Below are positions 8,791 to 20,257 of a stretch of DNA of 34,068 nt, in pieces. Under the pieces are notes generated by a model. It searched no databases and was not told the DNA's origin. It saw only the letters and a program-made list of their open reading frames with translations. This DNA is from Pseudomonadota bacterium (GTDB taxonomy: Bacteria; Pseudomonadota; Gammaproteobacteria; Steroidobacterales; MnTg04): positions 1 through 34,068 of the forward strand of contig JADFSO010000028.1 in assembly GCA_022560735.1 (NCBI GenBank). The letters are read 5' to 3'. How positions within the stretch are numbered: the stretch's first letter is position 1; each line of letters opens with the position of its first letter. The translations under genes were made by a program, and so were the position numbers.

Positions 8791-11403
8791 TTATTTATCG
8801 ATCATCTGCTTCAGGCGATACACCAGGTCCAGCGCCTGGCGCGGGGTCAAACCATCCGCGTCGATCGTCTGCAATAGCTCGGTCGCCGGGTCGGGTTCGG
8901 GTTCTTCCATTGCCGGCGGGGCCAGCGCCAGTTCGGCCTGGCCGTCGCGCTCGGTTATCCTCAGTTGCTGTTGTTCCAGTCTTTCCAGGTATTGCCGGGC
9001 ATGGCGAATCGCTCGTTGCGGCATCCCGGCCAGCGCGGCGACCTGCAGCCCGTAACTTTGGTTGGCCGGGCCATCCCTGACGCTGTGTAAAAAAACCAGT
9101 TTGCCGTTGTGCTCGATCGCGTCGAGGTGCACGTTGTGGCAGCTTGGCAATTCCTTGGCCAGGTCGGTCAGTTCGAAGTAATGGGTGGCGAACAGGGTAA
9201 ACGCACCGATGTGCTCCGCAATATAGTGGGCGCTCGCCCAGGCCAGCGAGAGACCGTCGAAGGTGCTGGTGCCGCGGCCGATTTCATCGAGCAACACCAG
9301 GCTGCAACGCGTCGCGTTGTTCAGGATGTTTGCCGTTTCCGACATCTCGACCATAAAGGTCGAACGGCCGCCGGCCAGGTCGTCGGCCGCGCCGATGCGG
9401 GTGAATATGCGATCCAGCGGGCCGATGATCGCTTTTTTGGCCGGTACGAAACTGCCGATGTAGGCAAGAATCGCGATCAGCGCGGTTTGCCGCATATAGG
9501 TGGATTTGCCGCCCATGTTGGGTCCGGTGATCACCAGCGTGCGGCGCTGATCGTCCAGATCGAGGCTGTTGGGTACGAAGGGGTCATCCAGGACCTGTTC
9601 GACAACCGGGTGGCGGCCATCCGTGATTTTCAATATTGGCTGATCGCGCAGTTCGGGACGGCACAGATCCAGGCTGATCGATCGTTCCGCCAGGTTGCCC
9701 AGCACATCGATCTGCGCCAGCGCACTGGCGCTGTCTTGCAAGGCGGGCAACGCCTGGCCCAGCGTCTCGAGCAATTCCTCGTATAACTGTTTTTCCCTGG
9801 ACAGGGCGCGCTCCCGGGCGCTCAGGACTTTTTCCTCGAAGGCCTTGAGTTCCTCGGTGATGAAGCGCTCGACCGATTTCAGCGTTTGCCGGCGCGTGTA
9901 TTCGGCGGGCACCTGCGATGAATACAGGCGTGAAATCTCGATGTAATAGCCGTGTACGCGGTTGTAGCCGACCTTGAGCCCGCGGATACCGGTGGCTTCT
10001 TTTTCCCGGGCCTCGAGATCGAGCAGGAACTGATCGGCGTTTTCGCTCAGCGCGCGCAGTTCGTCCAGTTCTTCGTCGTAGCCGGTGGCAATCATGCCGC
10101 CATCGCGAATCAGTACTGGCGGTGTTTCAATGATGGCGCGTTCCAGCAACTCGCGGGTGTCGGGATGTTCCCCGGCCAGGCCGCGCAGGCGGCGCAGCAG
10201 ATCCGCTTGCGCGTTGGACAGGATCGCGCCGAGCCGCGGCAGGCGTCCGAGGCTGTCCCGCAGTTGCGACAGGTCCCTGGGTCTGGCCGAGCGCAGCGCG
10301 ATCCGTGACAGGATACGTTCCAGGTCGCCGACCCCGGCCAGACACTCGCGGCAATCGCGGTGAGCGCCGCTTTCCGCCAGTTCCGCCACCGCTTCGTAAC
10401 GAGCTTCCAGTATCGATGCGTCGCGCAGCGGCCGGTTGATCCAGCGGCGCAGAAGGCGGCTGCCCATGGCGCCGGCACAATGATCCATGATCCCGGCCAG
10501 CGTGTTCTGGTGATTGCCGCCGAGGCTGAACTCGAGCTCGAGGTTGCGCCGGGTCGCGGCATCCATGACCAGCGCCTGGTCGCGGGTTTCGACGCGCAGA
10601 CCCCTGATGTGCGGTACCGCGCTGCGCTGGGTGTCGGCAACGTATTGCAACAAGCACCCGGCCGCGCACAGCGCGGGACCGAGGGCGTCACCGCCAAAAC
10701 CGCTGAGATCGCGGGTGCCGAATTGCCGGCACAGCAGGTCGGTCGCCGTTTCCTGTTCGTAATGCCAGGGCGGCCGCCGCTTCGTTCCCGGCGGGTTGCC
10801 GGCCGCGGCGGGTAATTCCATATCCTCCGGGATCAACAGTTCGGCCGGTCGCAGACGTTCCAGGTCGCCGGCCAGTTCGCTTGCACCCACCGGTTCGCAA
10901 ACGCTAAAGCGGCCGCTGCTGATATCCAGCCAGGCCAGCCCGTAACCGCGACTGTCGCGAAAAACCGAGGCCAGCAGCGTATCGCGGCGCGCTTCCAGCA
11001 ACGAATCCTCGGTCACCGTACCCGGCGTCACGATACGCACGACCTTTCTTTCCAGCGGGCCTTTCGCCGTCGCCGGGTCGCCGATCTGCTCGCAAATCGC
11101 CACCGATTCTCCGTGCCTGACCAGGCGGGCCAGGTAGTTGTCCAGGGCATGCACCGGCACGCCGGCCATCGGTATTGCCTGGCCCGCGGTCTTGCCGCGC
11201 GAGGTCAGGGCGATATCGAGCAGCCCCGATGCGCGCCGCGCGTCATCGAAGAACAACTCGTAAAAGTCGCCCATGCGATAGAACATCAGCAGGTCGGGGT
11301 GCTCGGCCTTGATGCGCAAATACTGCTGCATCATCGGCGTGTGTTTTTCGGCGGCGCTGCTGCTCACGGGTGATGGTCGCTGGTCGGTTGCAAGGTAATG
11401 CAT
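8791..11403 (-). CDS. mutS: DNA mismatch repair protein MutS
   Basis: This 870-aa protein recognises mismatches and starts methyl-directed repair with MutL. The mismatch-reading motif is GDFYELF (F47, E49). It is followed by the connector, lever/clamp and ATPase domains, with Walker [10 protein letters not shown] from residue 627, Walker [11 protein letters not shown] and a C-terminal dimer tail. A TTG at 11430 in the same frame would add nine residues without a ribosome site, so the ATG at 11403 is used, though no strong site precedes it either. It is divergent from the heptosyltransferase-like gene. Confidence 0.97.
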   Translation of the reverse strand: MHYLATDQRPSPVSSSAAEKHTPMMQQYLRIKAEHPDLLMFYRMGDFYELFFDDARRASGLLDIALTSRGKTAGQAIPMAGVPVHALDNYLARLVRHGESVAICEQIGDPATAKGPLERKVVRIVTPGTVTEDSLLEARRDTLLASVFRDSRGYGLAWLDISSGRFSVCEPVGASELAGDLERLRPAELLIPEDMELPAAAGNPPGTKRRPPWHYEQETATDLLCRQFGTRDLSGFGGDALGPALCAAGCLLQYVADTQRSAVPHIRGLRVETRDQALVMDAATRRNLELEFSLGGNHQNTLAGIMDHCAGAMGSRLLRRWINRPLRDASILEARYEAVAELAESGAHRDCRECLAGVGDLERILSRIALRSARPRDLSQLRDSLGRLPRLGAILSNAQADLLRRLRGLAGEHPDTRELLERAIIETPPVLIRDGGMIATGYDEELDELRALSENADQFLLDLEAREKEATGIRGLKVGYNRVHGYYIEISRLYSSQVPAEYTRRQTLKSVERFITEELKAFEEKVLSARERALSREKQLYEELLETLGQALPALQDSASALAQIDVLGNLAERSISLDLCRPELRDQPILKITDGRHPVVEQVLDDPFVPNSLDLDDQRRTLVITGPNMGGKSTYMRQTALIAILAYIGSFVPAKKAIIGPLDRIFTRIGAADDLAGGRSTFMVEMSETANILNNATRCSLVLLDEIGRGTSTFDGLSLAWASAHYIAEHIGAFTLFATHYFELTDLAKELPSCHNVHLDAIEHNGKLVFLHSVRDGPANQSYGLQVAALAGMPQRAIRHARQYLERLEQQQLRITERDGQAELALAPPAMEEPEPDPATELLQTIDADGLTPRQALDLVYRLKQMIDK

Positions 11404-11467
11404 GCTAGTCGGGGTCTCGCGCGCTGGCAAATCGCGACGATGACTTGCAAAAATATGGGATGATTGA

Positions 11468-12568
11468 GTGGTGAAAGATCGCCCGTCGCAAAGTCAGATG
11501 CATCCGGATTCCATACTCATCGTGCGGTTATCCGCGATGGGCGACATCGTGATGGCGACGCCGCTTGCCTCGGCGCTCAAAAGAACCTACCCGATGGCGA
11601 AGATCTGCTGGCTGGTGCAGCCGGAATGGCGCGATTTGCTGGCCGGCCATCCGGCGGTTGACGAGGTGCTGGTCTGGCCCAGGAACGAGTGGACGGCGCT
11701 TTGGCGCGAGAAAAAATTGTGGTCGCTGATGCGCGCGATACGGTCTTTTGGCTCATACCTTAAAGGCTTTGCTTTTGACCTGGGAATCGATGCGCAGGGA
11801 TTGTTGAAGAGCGCTATGTTGCTAAAGCTGTCGGGCGCCCGGTATCGCATCGGTCTCAAATCGAAAGAACGCTCGCACTGGCTACTGGATCAAACGGTGG
11901 CCGCCAACCCCGACAACAGCCGGATCAGTTCCGAGTATCTCAGCCTCGCCAATGCGCTTGGCCTGGTCACCGCGTCTTTCGAACCCACGCTCGAGCTCGC
12001 TGGCGAGCAGCGCGCGGCGAGCAAGCGATTGCTCGATAGCCTGGGCGTATCCCGCCCGTACATCACCTTTTGCCCTTTTACCACCAGGCCGCAAAAGCAC
12101 TGGCCGGAAACGTATTGGGCGGAGCTCGGCAGCGCATTGTGCCGGCAGTCGGTGGGGCCGGTGCTGTTGCTCGGTGGCAAGGCGGATGATGCCGCGGCTC
12201 GCCGCATCGTCAAGCTGGCCGGCGCGAACAGAAACGGGCGATTGCTAAACCTGGCCGGCCGGACGACCATCGCGGAGGCGGCCGGGCTGGTTGCCGGCAG
12301 CGAGCTGGTGGTCGCCATCGACACCGGTCTCGGGCACATGGGCATCGCCTTCGACCGGCCGACCGTCATGCTGTTTGGTTCGACCCGGCCCTATACCGTG
12401 ACCACCCAGGATAATGTCGCGGTCCTTTATCACGATATGCATTGCGCACCGTGCCGCAGACACCCGACCTGCAACGGAGCGTATACCTGTATGAAGAACC
12501 TGGTGGTTGGCGATGTCTTGCGACAATGTCGCGAACTGGCGCCGGACCTCGCAGGATCGCGGCCATGA
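11468..12568 (+). CDS. Glycosyltransferase family 9, heptosyltransferase-like
   Basis: This 366-aa protein of the GT9 (ADP-heptose:LPS heptosyltransferase) fold carries the N-terminal motif [19 protein letters not shown] and the late motif [22 protein letters not shown], both typical of WaaC/WaaF/WaaQ-like enzymes. It probably adds a sugar to the lipopolysaccharide core. The exact position (heptose I, II or III) cannot be read. The start is uncertain: GTG at 11468, GTG at 11471 or ATG at 11498. Several Cys ([10 protein letters not shown]) sit near the C-terminus, as in some GT9 members. It overlaps the next gene by four bases (ATGA), forming a surface-sugar pair. Confidence 0.87.
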   Translation: MVKDRPSQSQMHPDSILIVRLSAMGDIVMATPLASALKRTYPMAKICWLVQPEWRDLLAGHPAVDEVLVWPRNEWTALWREKKLWSLMRAIRSFGSYLKGFAFDLGIDAQGLLKSAMLLKLSGARYRIGLKSKERSHWLLDQTVAANPDNSRISSEYLSLANALGLVTASFEPTLELAGEQRAASKRLLDSLGVSRPYITFCPFTTRPQKHWPETYWAELGSALCRQSVGPVLLLGGKADDAAARRIVKLAGANRNGRLLNLAGRTTIAEAAGLVAGSELVVAIDTGLGHMGIAFDRPTVMLFGSTRPYTVTTQDNVAVLYHDMHCAPCRRHPTCNGAYTCMKNLVVGDVLRQCRELAPDLAGSRP

Positions 12569-13650
12569 AAATACTGCATGTAGAAACCGGCCGGCACCTG
12601 TGGGGCGGCGCGCAGCAGGTCCTCTACCTGGTCAACGGCCTGGGCCGGCTGGATATTGCCAATGTGCTGGTTTGTACCGAAGGCAGCGCGGTTTCCGACA
12701 ACGCCCCAAAAGACTGCCTGGTGGTTGCGCTGCCGATGGCCGGCGACCTGGACCTGGCCTTCGTCGGCAGACTCAAGGCGGTGTTGAAAGCACAGCAGCC
12801 CGACCTCGTGCACGTACACAGCCGGCGCGGTGCCGATCCCCTGGCCGCGATTGCGGCGCGCCTGGCCGGCGTCCCGGTGATCGTCTCCCGGCGCGTCGAT
12901 AATGCGGAGAATCGCTGGCTGGCGCGATTGAAATACCGCCTGTACCAGAAAGTGATCGTGGTCGCCGATGGTATCCGCGATGTGTTGCTGGCCGAAGGCG
13001 TGCCCGAGGACCGCCTGAGACTCGTACACAGCGGTGTCGACCAACGCAGGTTCAAGCCGAATCCGGATCGCGACTGGCTGGCAGCGCATCTCGGCGTCGC
13101 CGAGGACACGATCGTCATCGCCATGGTCGCGCAGTACATTCATCGCAAGGGTCATCACATCATGCTGGACGCCCTGCCCGCGGTGCTCGAAAAACACCCC
13201 AATCTGCAGGTGCTTTGTTGCGGCAGCGGTGCAGAACAGGCGGCGCTGGCGGCGCAAATCGAACGGCGCGGTTTGGCCGAACATGTCCGGCTGCTGGGGT
13301 TTCGCGACGACCTGGAGAAAATCCTGCCGTGTTGCGCCATGGCGCTGCACCCGGCGCTGAGCGAAGGGATTTGCGGGGCGGCGTTGCAGGCGCAAAGCTG
13401 CGGCGTACCGGCTATCGCCAGCAGGGTGGGGGGCTTGCCGGAAGCGGTGGCCGAGGACATCAGCGGTCTGCTGGTCAGCCCCGGTGACGCGGAGCAATTG
13501 AGCTGCGCAATACTTCGCCTGCTAGACGACGAGGAATTGCGGCGACGGCTGGCAGATGCAGGGCCCGGGTACGTGGCGGAACGATTTTCGATTTCCGCGA
13601 TGGTGCAGGGTAATCTAGAGGTTTACAGGGAAGTGTTGAATCGGCATTAG
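12565..13650 (+). CDS. Glycosyltransferase family 4 (GT-B fold)
   Basis: This 361-aa GT4 enzyme starts [19 protein letters not shown], where the glycine-rich loop binds the acceptor, and has the C-terminal nucleotide-sugar site HPALSEGICGAALQAQSCGV. The first Glu of the E-x7-E motif is E267; the second position is Q275 instead of Glu. It likely adds a sugar to the LPS core or another surface glycan, together with the GT9 enzyme whose stop overlaps its start. The frame is open from 12442, but that part overlaps the previous gene. Confidence 0.9.
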   Translation: MKILHVETGRHLWGGAQQVLYLVNGLGRLDIANVLVCTEGSAVSDNAPKDCLVVALPMAGDLDLAFVGRLKAVLKAQQPDLVHVHSRRGADPLAAIAARLAGVPVIVSRRVDNAENRWLARLKYRLYQKVIVVADGIRDVLLAEGVPEDRLRLVHSGVDQRRFKPNPDRDWLAAHLGVAEDTIVIAMVAQYIHRKGHHIMLDALPAVLEKHPNLQVLCCGSGAEQAALAAQIERRGLAEHVRLLGFRDDLEKILPCCAMALHPALSEGICGAALQAQSCGVPAIASRVGGLPEAVAEDISGLLVSPGDAEQLSCAILRLLDDEELRRRLADAGPGYVAERFSISAMVQGNLEVYREVLNRH

Positions 13651-13677
13651 GATCTGGCCGATGACCAAGGATTGCAT

Positions 13678-14172
13678 ATGTACGACGACAAAGAGCTTTA
13701 TGAGCTGGCTGAAAAGGTTGGCCGGCATTTGCAAAGCAGTGGGCGCAAGCTGACGATCGCCGAATCCTGCACCGGTGGCTGGATCGCCAAGGCCATTACG
13801 GATGTGCCCGGCAGTTCACAATGGTTCGAGTACGGTTTTTCTGTGTATGCCGATATCGCCAAGCGCGATTTACTGGGGATCGATATCACCACGCTGGAAG
13901 CCGAGGGGGCGGTCAGCCAGCCGATCGTGACCGCAATGGCCGAGGGCGCGCTGGCCCGGGCCAGGGCGGATGTTGCGGTAGCGGTCAGCGGCATCGCCGG
14001 CCCGGATGCCTCGCCTGACGGCAAGGCGATCGGCACGGTCTGGATCTGTTGGTCGTCGCGGCGCGGCCAGGCCGTGGAGAGCAGCGCCAGGATCAAGTTT
14101 TTCAAGGGCGATCGTGAACAGATTCGCCGTTACACGGTCGGCAACGCACTGAAGGGCCTGCTCGAATTGTGA
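13678..14172 (+). CDS. pncC: CinA C-terminal family, nicotinamide-nucleotide amidase
   Basis: This 164-aa stand-alone CinA C-terminal domain carries LTIAESCTGGWIA with the catalytic Ser at 30, and VAVSGIAGPDASPDGKAIGT later, both standard for PncC. The enzyme deamidates nicotinamide mononucleotide to nicotinate mononucleotide in NAD recycling. In E. coli the same gene precedes recA; here thpR lies between. The ATG at 13678 is preferred over the in-frame TTG at 13672, with AAGG about 9 bases upstream. Confidence 0.92.
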   Translation: MYDDKELYELAEKVGRHLQSSGRKLTIAESCTGGWIAKAITDVPGSSQWFEYGFSVYADIAKRDLLGIDITTLEAEGAVSQPIVTAMAEGALARARADVAVAVSGIAGPDASPDGKAIGTVWICWSSRRGQAVESSARIKFFKGDREQIRRYTVGNALKGLLEL

Positions 14173-14182
14173 ACCGCCGCCG

Positions 14183-14779
14183 GTGAACGAACCCGTCAGG
14201 CGGCTGTTCTTCGCCCTGTGGCCGGACCAGGTTTTGCGCTCGCAACTTGTTGAAGCAACCCGCCATGCGCGCCGGAAACTCGGCAAAGCCGGCGCGCGAA
14301 TGGTCGATACCCCCAATATCCACATCACGCTGGCTTTCCTTGGCAATGTGCCGGACGAGCAGTACCAATGCCTGGCAAATTCGGCCGGTCGCGTCCAGGC
14401 CGGCAGTTTTGACTTACTCCTCGATCGCTGGGGCTTTTTCCGCCGGGCCCAGGTGTTTTACCTGACGCCGGCCGCGGTTCCGGGCGAGCTCGAACGGCTG
14501 GTGGGCCAATTGTGGGGTGTGGCCGGGTCCTGCGGCCTCAAACCAGACCCGCGGCCTTACCAGCCGCACCTGACGCTGGCGCGCAAAGTCACCGCGCGGC
14601 TCGATCTGCCTGCGCCCGAGAGCGTCCTGTGGACGCCGGCCGATTTCGTCCTGGTGTCATCGGAGACCCGTTCGAGTGGCCCCGTGTACCAGGTTTTGCA
14701 GCGTTGGCCGCTGATTGCCGCCGACCGCGGGAACGGTCCGCACAAACCGCGGGATAGACCGATAAACCCGGCTGTGTAG
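14183..14779 (+). CDS. thpR: RNA 2',3'-cyclic phosphodiesterase (2H family)
   Basis: This 198-aa protein starts at GTG. It has the two HxTx motifs of the 2H phosphoesterase fold: H47-I-T-L (HITLAFLG) and H129-L-T-L (HLTLARKV). The ThpR/LigT family hydrolyses 2',3'-cyclic phosphates on RNA and can ligate tRNA halves in vitro. It begins 10 bases after pncC and is followed by the recA leader. The last 20 or so residues are polar and beyond the usual fold. Confidence 0.9.
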   Translation: MNEPVRRLFFALWPDQVLRSQLVEATRHARRKLGKAGARMVDTPNIHITLAFLGNVPDEQYQCLANSAGRVQAGSFDLLLDRWGFFRRAQVFYLTPAAVPGELERLVGQLWGVAGSCGLKPDPRPYQPHLTLARKVTARLDLPAPESVLWTPADFVLVSSETRSSGPVYQVLQRWPLIAADRGNGPHKPRDRPINPAV

Positions 14780-14809
14780 CGGAGCATAATGTGGAATAAT
14801 GAATCCTTT

Positions 14810-14832
14810 CCGGGATCGCTTCTGGATCCCGG
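14810..14832 (+). promoter_or_regulatory. Hairpin in the recA leader
   Basis: A perfect 8-bp inverted repeat, CCGGGATC with GATCCCGG, and a 7-base loop (GCTTCTG) ends 20 bases before the recA ATG. There is no T-run after it, so it is not a standard terminator for thpR. It could be an RNA stem in the recA 5' UTR or a protein operator. I see no E. coli-type LexA box (CTG-N10-CAG) between thpR and recA. Confidence 0.5.
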
Positions 14833-14852
14833 GGACAACACATAGGTGAGCA

Positions 14853-15896
14853 ATGGACGACAACAGGAAAAAAGCTCTGGCCGCGGCACTCGGGCAAATC
14901 GAAAAGCAGTTTGGCAAGGGTTCGGTCATGCGCCTCGGCGATGCCGGGGCGATCCGGGACATCGAGGTGGTATCGACCGGCTCGCTCGCGCTGGATGTCG
15001 CGCTGGGCGTTGGTGGCGTTCCCCGGGGACGGGTGGTTGAGATTTACGGCCCGGAAGCGTCCGGTAAAACAACGCTGGCGCTGCAAATCGTCGCGGAATG
15101 CCAGAAACTCGGTGGCACCGCCGCCTTCGTGGATGCCGAGCACGCGCTGGATCCGGTTTACGCCGGCCATATCGGCGTCGATATCGATGAGTTGCTGGTC
15201 TCGCAGCCGGATCACGGCGAGCAGGCGCTGGAGATCACCGACATGCTGGTGCGCTCCAGCGCGGTGGATATTATCGTCATCGACTCGGTGGCGGCTCTGA
15301 CCCCAAAGGCCGAGATCGAAGGCGACATGGGTGACCACCATGTCGGCCTGCAGGCACGCCTGATGTCGCAGGCTTTGCGCAAGCTGGCCGGCAACATCAG
15401 CCGCTCGAACACGATCGTCGTTTTCATCAACCAGATTCGCATGAAGATCGGCGTGATGTTCGGTAACCCGGAGACCACCACCGGTGGCAATGCGCTGAAA
15501 TTCTATGCATCGGTCCGTCTCGATATTCGCCGCATCGGCGCGATCAAGAAAGGCGACGAAATCATCGGCAACGAGACCCGGGTCAAGGTCGTCAAGAACA
15601 AGGTGGCGCCGCCGTTTCGGACCGCCGAGTTCGAGATCCACTATGGCAAGGGAATCTCCCGTGAGGGCGAGTTGATCGTCATGGGCGTGGCCAATGGTTT
15701 GGTCGAAAAAGCGGGGGCCTGGTACAGCTACAACGGCGAACGGATTGGCCAGGGCAAGGAAAATGCCCGCCGTTACCTGGTGGATAACCCCGAGGCGGCG
15801 GCCGAAATCGAGAAAGCGCTGCGCACCAAGCTGTTGCCGACCAAGGTTGTGGAGGTCGAGACCGAAGCGCCGAATGAACTGGCAAAGGAAGCCTGA
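14853..15896 (+). CDS. recA: Recombinase RecA
   Basis: This 347-aa RecA forms filaments on single-stranded DNA for strand exchange and triggers LexA cleavage. It has Walker A GPEASGKT (residues 66-73), Walker [11 protein letters not shown], and the [14 protein letters not shown] signature. The length fits the family. An AGGTGA ribosome site precedes the ATG. recX overlaps its end by 23 bases. Confidence 0.98.
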   Translation: MDDNRKKALAAALGQIEKQFGKGSVMRLGDAGAIRDIEVVSTGSLALDVALGVGGVPRGRVVEIYGPEASGKTTLALQIVAECQKLGGTAAFVDAEHALDPVYAGHIGVDIDELLVSQPDHGEQALEITDMLVRSSAVDIIVIDSVAALTPKAEIEGDMGDHHVGLQARLMSQALRKLAGNISRSNTIVVFINQIRMKIGVMFGNPETTTGGNALKFYASVRLDIRRIGAIKKGDEIIGNETRVKVVKNKVAPPFRTAEFEIHYGKGISREGELIVMGVANGLVEKAGAWYSYNGERIGQGKENARRYLVDNPEAAAEIEKALRTKLLPTKVVEVETEAPNELAKEA

Positions 15897-16371
15897 GCTC
15901 GCGGCAGAAGCGCTGGACGAAGCGAGCGCCCGGCGGCTGGCAATGAACCTGCTGGCGCGCCGTGAACATTCACGGCAGGAATTAAGCGCCAAACTCGGCC
16001 GGCGCAACATCGAGCCGCGGACGCTGGAGTCGGTCATCGACCGGCTGAGCGCAGAGGGCCTGCAAAGTGACGGGCGCTTCGCGGAAAGTTATTCTCACAG
16101 TCGCATGCAACGTGGCCAGGGACCCGTACGGATTCGTATGGAGCTGGGGCAACGCGGCGTGTCGGCAGCACTGATCGAAACAGCGATCGTGGCGCTGGCC
16201 GTGAACTGGCGGGATCTGGCCCGCGATGTGCGGCGCAGGAAATTTGGCAGCGGCGCACCGGGCAGTTATAAGGAGAAGGCACGCCAGTCGCGTTTCCTGC
16301 AGCATCGCGGATTCAGCCACGAGCAAATCCGCGCGGCGACGGCCATGGCAGACGACCCACAGGATGATTAG
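15874..16371 (+). CDS. recX: RecX, regulator of RecA
   Basis: This is a protein of about 165 aa with the helical repeats of RecX ([16 protein letters not shown], then [23 protein letters not shown], shown here in part). RecX binds the RecA filament and limits its growth. The frame runs back to 15694 within recA; the ATG at 15874 gives a product of normal RecX length and overlaps the recA end by 23 bases, a typical arrangement for translational coupling. No good ribosome site is seen, in line with coupling. Confidence 0.88.
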   Translation: MNWQRKPELAAEALDEASARRLAMNLLARREHSRQELSAKLGRRNIEPRTLESVIDRLSAEGLQSDGRFAESYSHSRMQRGQGPVRIRMELGQRGVSAALIETAIVALAVNWRDLARDVRRRKFGSGAPGSYKEKARQSRFLQHRGFSHEQIRAATAMADDPQDD

Positions 16372-16383
16372 CCCAGGACAGCA

Positions 16384-18984
16384 ATGAACAGCGCGCAACT
16401 CAGACAGGCGTTCCTCGATTTTTTCGCCGGCAAGGGCCACGAGATCGTAGCCAGCAGTTCTTTGGTGCCCGGCGACGATCCGACACTGCTGTTTACCAAT
16501 GCCGGCATGGTGCAGTTCAAGGACGTGTTTACCGGCAAGGAAAAACGCCGCTACAAGACGGCGGTCAGTTCGCAGCGCTGCGTGCGTGCCGGCGGCAAGC
16601 ACAACGACCTGGAAAACGTCGGTTATACCACGCGGCATCACACTTTTTTCGAAATGCTGGGCAATTTCAGTTTCGGCGATTACTTCAAGCAAGAAGCGAT
16701 CGAATACGCCTGGGAATTCCTGACGAAAGACATGCAGCTGCCGGCCGAGCGTCTTTGGGTCACCGTCTATGAAGAAGACGACGAGGCGGCCGACATCTGG
16801 CTCAACCACATCGGTGTGGACCCGGCGCGCTTTACCCGTCTCGGGATGAAGGAAAATTTCTGGGCGATGGGCGACACCGGGCCCTGCGGGCCCTGCAGTG
16901 AAATTTTTTATGATCACGGCCCGGATGTAAGCGGTGGTCCACCCGGCTCGGCCGACGAAGAGGGCGATCGCTATGTCGAGATCTGGAACCTCGTGTTCAT
17001 GCAGTTCGACCGTTCCGCCGATGGCCAAATGACGCCGTTGCCCAAACCGTCTGTCGATACCGGCATGGGTCTTGAGCGCATGGCCGCGGTCATGCAGGGC
17101 ACGACCAACAATTACGAAATCGACTTGTTCAAAAACCTGATCGAGAGTGCGGCGAAACTGACCGGCGCCAAGGATCCAGGCAACAACTCGCTGCAAGTGA
17201 TCGCCGATCATATCCGCGCCTGCAGTTTCCTGATTTGCGATGGTGTATTGCCGGCCAATGATGGCCGTGGCTATGTGCTGCGGCGGATCATCCGGCGGGC
17301 GATCCGCCACGGCTACATGCTGGGGATGGAAGACGCGTTCTTCCACAAACTGGTCAAACCGTTGGTCAGGGAAATGGGCGCAGCCTACCCGGAGCTAAAA
17401 AAAGCCCAGTCACACATCGAGAAAATGCTGCTCCAGGAAGAACGGCGTTTCGCCGAGACGCTGAGCAAGGGAATGGGCTTGCTGGAAGCAGTGATTGCCG
17501 GGCTCGATGGCACGGAGATTCCCGGTGACACCGTGTTCAAGTTGTATGATACCTACGGTTTTCCGCTGGACCTGACCGCCGATATCGCGCGGGGAAAAGG
17601 GCTGAGCATAGACCGCAAGGGTTTCGAACAGGCGATGGATGGCCAGCGCAGCCGGGCCAAGGCGGCCAGCAAGTTTGGCCGGCAACAGGAACAGGCGATC
17701 GAATTGGATGTAACAAGCGCATTCACTGGTTATGAATCACTGGCGAACGACGGTCGGGTCGTCGCGCTGTTCGATGAAAACGGACCGGCCGATTCGCTGC
17801 GCAAAGGCCAGTCAGGACAGATCGTGCTCGACAGCACCCCTTTCTATGGTGAAAGCGGTGGCCAGGTTGGCGATACCGGCGTGCTGAGCGCAAAAGGCGT
17901 CGAGTTTCGGGTCGAGGATTGCCGGAAATCGGGAGATGCCATCGTGCATATCGGCACGGTCGTCAAAGGCAGTATCGGCAAAGGCGACAAGCTTGCCGCT
18001 GCGGTCGATGCCGGGCGACGCAATGACATCGTTTTGAATCACTCGGCCACCCACCTGATGCACGCCGCATTGCGTACGCTGCTCGGCGATCACGTGTCCC
18101 AGAAAGGTTCGCTGGTTGCACCCGACCGGCTGCGCTTCGATTTCTCGCACTTCGAACCGGTCACTGCAGAACAACTGGTCGAGATCGAGAGCATGGTCAA
18201 CCTCGAAATCCGGAAAAACAGCGCAGCCCGGGCGACGACCATGAGCTATGACGATGCGATCGGCGCCGGCGCCATGGCCTTGTTTGGCGAGAAATACGGC
18301 GACCAGGTGCGGGTCATGCGCATGGGCGATTTTTCCACCGAGTTGTGTGGCGGCACCCATGTCCGGCGCACCGGCGATATCGGTTTTTTCAAGATTACCC
18401 AGGAAACCGGCGTGGCCTCCGGTGTCAGACGCATCGAGGCGGTGACCGGCGCGGGCGCCATGGCCTGGTTGCAGGCGGAACAGGATGCGATGGCTGCGCT
18501 GGGCGGAATGCTCAAGGCCTCGCGCGGGGAACTGACCGGCAAAGTGCGCAACCTGGTCGAGCGCAACCGCCAGCTCGAAAAAGAGCTGACCGCGCTGCGT
18601 GGCCAACTGGCCAGCGGACACGGTGCGGACCCGGTCAGCGAGGCGGTAAATGTGCGCGGAGTCAAAGTGCTGGCACGGCGTATCGATGGCGCCGATGCAA
18701 AGGCGCTCAGGGACGCCGTGGACCAATTCAAGAACAAACTCGGTAGCGCCGTCGTGGTGCTGGGCGCGGCCGAAAACGGCAAGGTCAGGCTGGCGGCCGG
18801 GGTCAGCAAGGACCAGCTCAAAGTCCTCAACGCCGGTAAAATTATCGGTGCCGTGGCCAAGACAGTCGGCGGCAAGGGCGGCGGCCGGCCCGACTTCGCC
18901 CAGGCCGGTGGCAACGATCCATCGAAGCTGGATGAGGCGCTGGCCAGCGTTTCAGCCCTGGTCGAAGCTGCGCTCAGCGGCTGA
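16384..18984 (+). CDS. alaS: Alanyl-tRNA synthetase
   Basis: This 866-aa class II synthetase (E. coli 876) begins with the catalytic core ([17 protein letters not shown], motif 2 near [20 protein letters not shown]). It then has the editing domain with zinc ligands HSATH and CGGTH, and the C-Ala domain ending in [11 protein letters not shown]. It charges tRNA-Ala and clears Ser/Gly mischarging. It begins 12 bases after recX, so recA-recX-alaS may be one transcript. Confidence 0.98.
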   Translation: MNSAQLRQAFLDFFAGKGHEIVASSSLVPGDDPTLLFTNAGMVQFKDVFTGKEKRRYKTAVSSQRCVRAGGKHNDLENVGYTTRHHTFFEMLGNFSFGDYFKQEAIEYAWEFLTKDMQLPAERLWVTVYEEDDEAADIWLNHIGVDPARFTRLGMKENFWAMGDTGPCGPCSEIFYDHGPDVSGGPPGSADEEGDRYVEIWNLVFMQFDRSADGQMTPLPKPSVDTGMGLERMAAVMQGTTNNYEIDLFKNLIESAAKLTGAKDPGNNSLQVIADHIRACSFLICDGVLPANDGRGYVLRRIIRRAIRHGYMLGMEDAFFHKLVKPLVREMGAAYPELKKAQSHIEKMLLQEERRFAETLSKGMGLLEAVIAGLDGTEIPGDTVFKLYDTYGFPLDLTADIARGKGLSIDRKGFEQAMDGQRSRAKAASKFGRQQEQAIELDVTSAFTGYESLANDGRVVALFDENGPADSLRKGQSGQIVLDSTPFYGESGGQVGDTGVLSAKGVEFRVEDCRKSGDAIVHIGTVVKGSIGKGDKLAAAVDAGRRNDIVLNHSATHLMHAALRTLLGDHVSQKGSLVAPDRLRFDFSHFEPVTAEQLVEIESMVNLEIRKNSAARATTMSYDDAIGAGAMALFGEKYGDQVRVMRMGDFSTELCGGTHVRRTGDIGFFKITQETGVASGVRRIEAVTGAGAMAWLQAEQDAMAALGGMLKASRGELTGKVRNLVERNRQLEKELTALRGQLASGHGADPVSEAVNVRGVKVLARRIDGADAKALRDAVDQFKNKLGSAVVVLGAAENGKVRLAAGVSKDQLKVLNAGKIIGAVAKTVGGKGGGRPDFAQAGGNDPSKLDEALASVSALVEAALSG

Positions 18985-19008
18985 CCGCGCCAGTGGCGGA
19001 TCGATGAA

Positions 19009-20244
19009 ATGGGGCTGATCGTCCAGAAATACGGCGGTACCTCGGTGGCATCGGTGGCGTTGATGGAAAACCACGCGCGGCGCGCCATGGAACTGCGCGA
19101 ACAAGGCCACCAGGTGGTCCTGGTCCTGTCCGCGATGGGGGACAGCACCGACCGGCTGAACGACCTGGCCAATAGCGCCTGTCCCGACCCCGATCCCCGG
19201 GAACTCGACGCCCTGCTGGCGACCGGCGAGCAAGTCGCGGTCTCGGTCATGGCGATCATCTTGCGGCGCCTCGGTTGTCCGGCGCGCTCCTATACCGGCG
19301 CCCAGATCGGGATTCGGACCGAAGCGGTCCCCGGCAAGGCCTGCATCACAGGTGTGGATACCGAGATCCTTAACCGCGATATCGGCGAAGGCCGCATCCC
19401 CGTCGTGACCGGTTTTCAAGGCGTCGATGAACACGGCAACACGACCACCATCGGGCGTGGCGGCTCGGACACCACGGCCGTCGCCCTGGCCGCGTCGCTG
19501 GGTGCCGACGAGTGCCAGATCCTGACCGATGTGGACGGCGTTTATACCACCGACCCGCGCATGGTCCCGCAGGCACGGCTGCTAAAACACCTGACATTCG
19601 AGGAAATGATCGAGCTCGCAGGCCAGGGATCACGGGTGCTGCAGAACCGGGCAGTGGAATTCGCCAGCAAATACAAGGTACCCTTGCGGGTGATGTCCAG
19701 CTTCCGGCCGGGCAGCGGAACGCTGATCAGTCTGCAGGAGGCGGATGTGGAAGCACCGGTGGTGTCAGGGATAGCGTTTAACCGGGACGAGGCGGAAATT
19801 ACCGTCACCAGCATTCCGGACCAGCCTGGCATGGCGCTCCAGCTTCTCAAGCCGCTGTCGGACGCGCGCATCGATGTGGACATGATCGTCCTCAATGCGC
19901 CCCGTGACGGTCACGTGGATATCAGTTTTACGGTTCACCGGCAGGATCATGAGCGAGCCGGCGAGCTGGTTCGGGCAGCGGCAGAAGGCATGGATGGCGC
20001 CGCGGTCCGCACCGAAGAAAGGGTGGCGAAGATATCGGTCGTGGGCGCCGGGATGCGCTCGCATGCCGGTGTCGGCACGACCTTGCTGGCGGCCCTGGCA
20101 GAGCAGGGCATCAACTTGCGTATATTGTCCACATCGGAAATTCGCATCTCGGTGCTGGTGGACGAGGCAAGACTGGAGGATGGCGTGCGCTGTTTGCACG
20201 ACGCCTTCGGGCTGGATCAGGAACCCGCGGCCAGGCAAGGCTGA
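19009..20244 (+). CDS. lysC: Aspartate kinase
   Basis: This 411-aa enzyme phosphorylates aspartate, the first step to Lys, Thr and Met. The N-terminal kinase domain starts MGLIVQKYGGTSV, and GRGGSDTTAVALAASLGA lies mid-domain. Two C-terminal ACT domains (from about residue 265; ITVTSIPDQPGMA and KISVVGAGMRSHAGV) bind feedback inhibitors. The size and two ACT domains fit the single, Lys/Thr-controlled kinase of Pseudomonas-like bacteria. It begins 24 bases after alaS; no lysine riboswitch is visible. A second internal start for a beta subunit is possible but not shown. Confidence 0.96.
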   Translation: MGLIVQKYGGTSVASVALMENHARRAMELREQGHQVVLVLSAMGDSTDRLNDLANSACPDPDPRELDALLATGEQVAVSVMAIILRRLGCPARSYTGAQIGIRTEAVPGKACITGVDTEILNRDIGEGRIPVVTGFQGVDEHGNTTTIGRGGSDTTAVALAASLGADECQILTDVDGVYTTDPRMVPQARLLKHLTFEEMIELAGQGSRVLQNRAVEFASKYKVPLRVMSSFRPGSGTLISLQEADVEAPVVSGIAFNRDEAEITVTSIPDQPGMALQLLKPLSDARIDVDMIVLNAPRDGHVDISFTVHRQDHERAGELVRAAAEGMDGAAVRTEERVAKISVVGAGMRSHAGVGTTLLAALAEQGINLRILSTSEIRISVLVDEARLEDGVRCLHDAFGLDQEPAARQG

Positions 20245-20257
20245 GCGGACCGGTCCA

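Noticed and set aside
11404..11430. TTG start for mutS nine codons upstream
   Set aside because: No ribosome site, and the added residues match no family pattern I know.
14589..16037. 482-codon open frame on the minus strand across recA
   Set aside because: It lies wholly opposite recA, thpR and the recX start, lacks motifs, and arises from high-GC codon bias on the other strand.
15982..17346. 454-codon open frame on the minus strand across recX and alaS
   Set aside because: Opposite conserved genes, rich in His, Asp and Arg as expected of an antisense shadow.
18985..19008. Lysine riboswitch before lysC
   Set aside because: The gap between alaS and lysC is only 24 bases.
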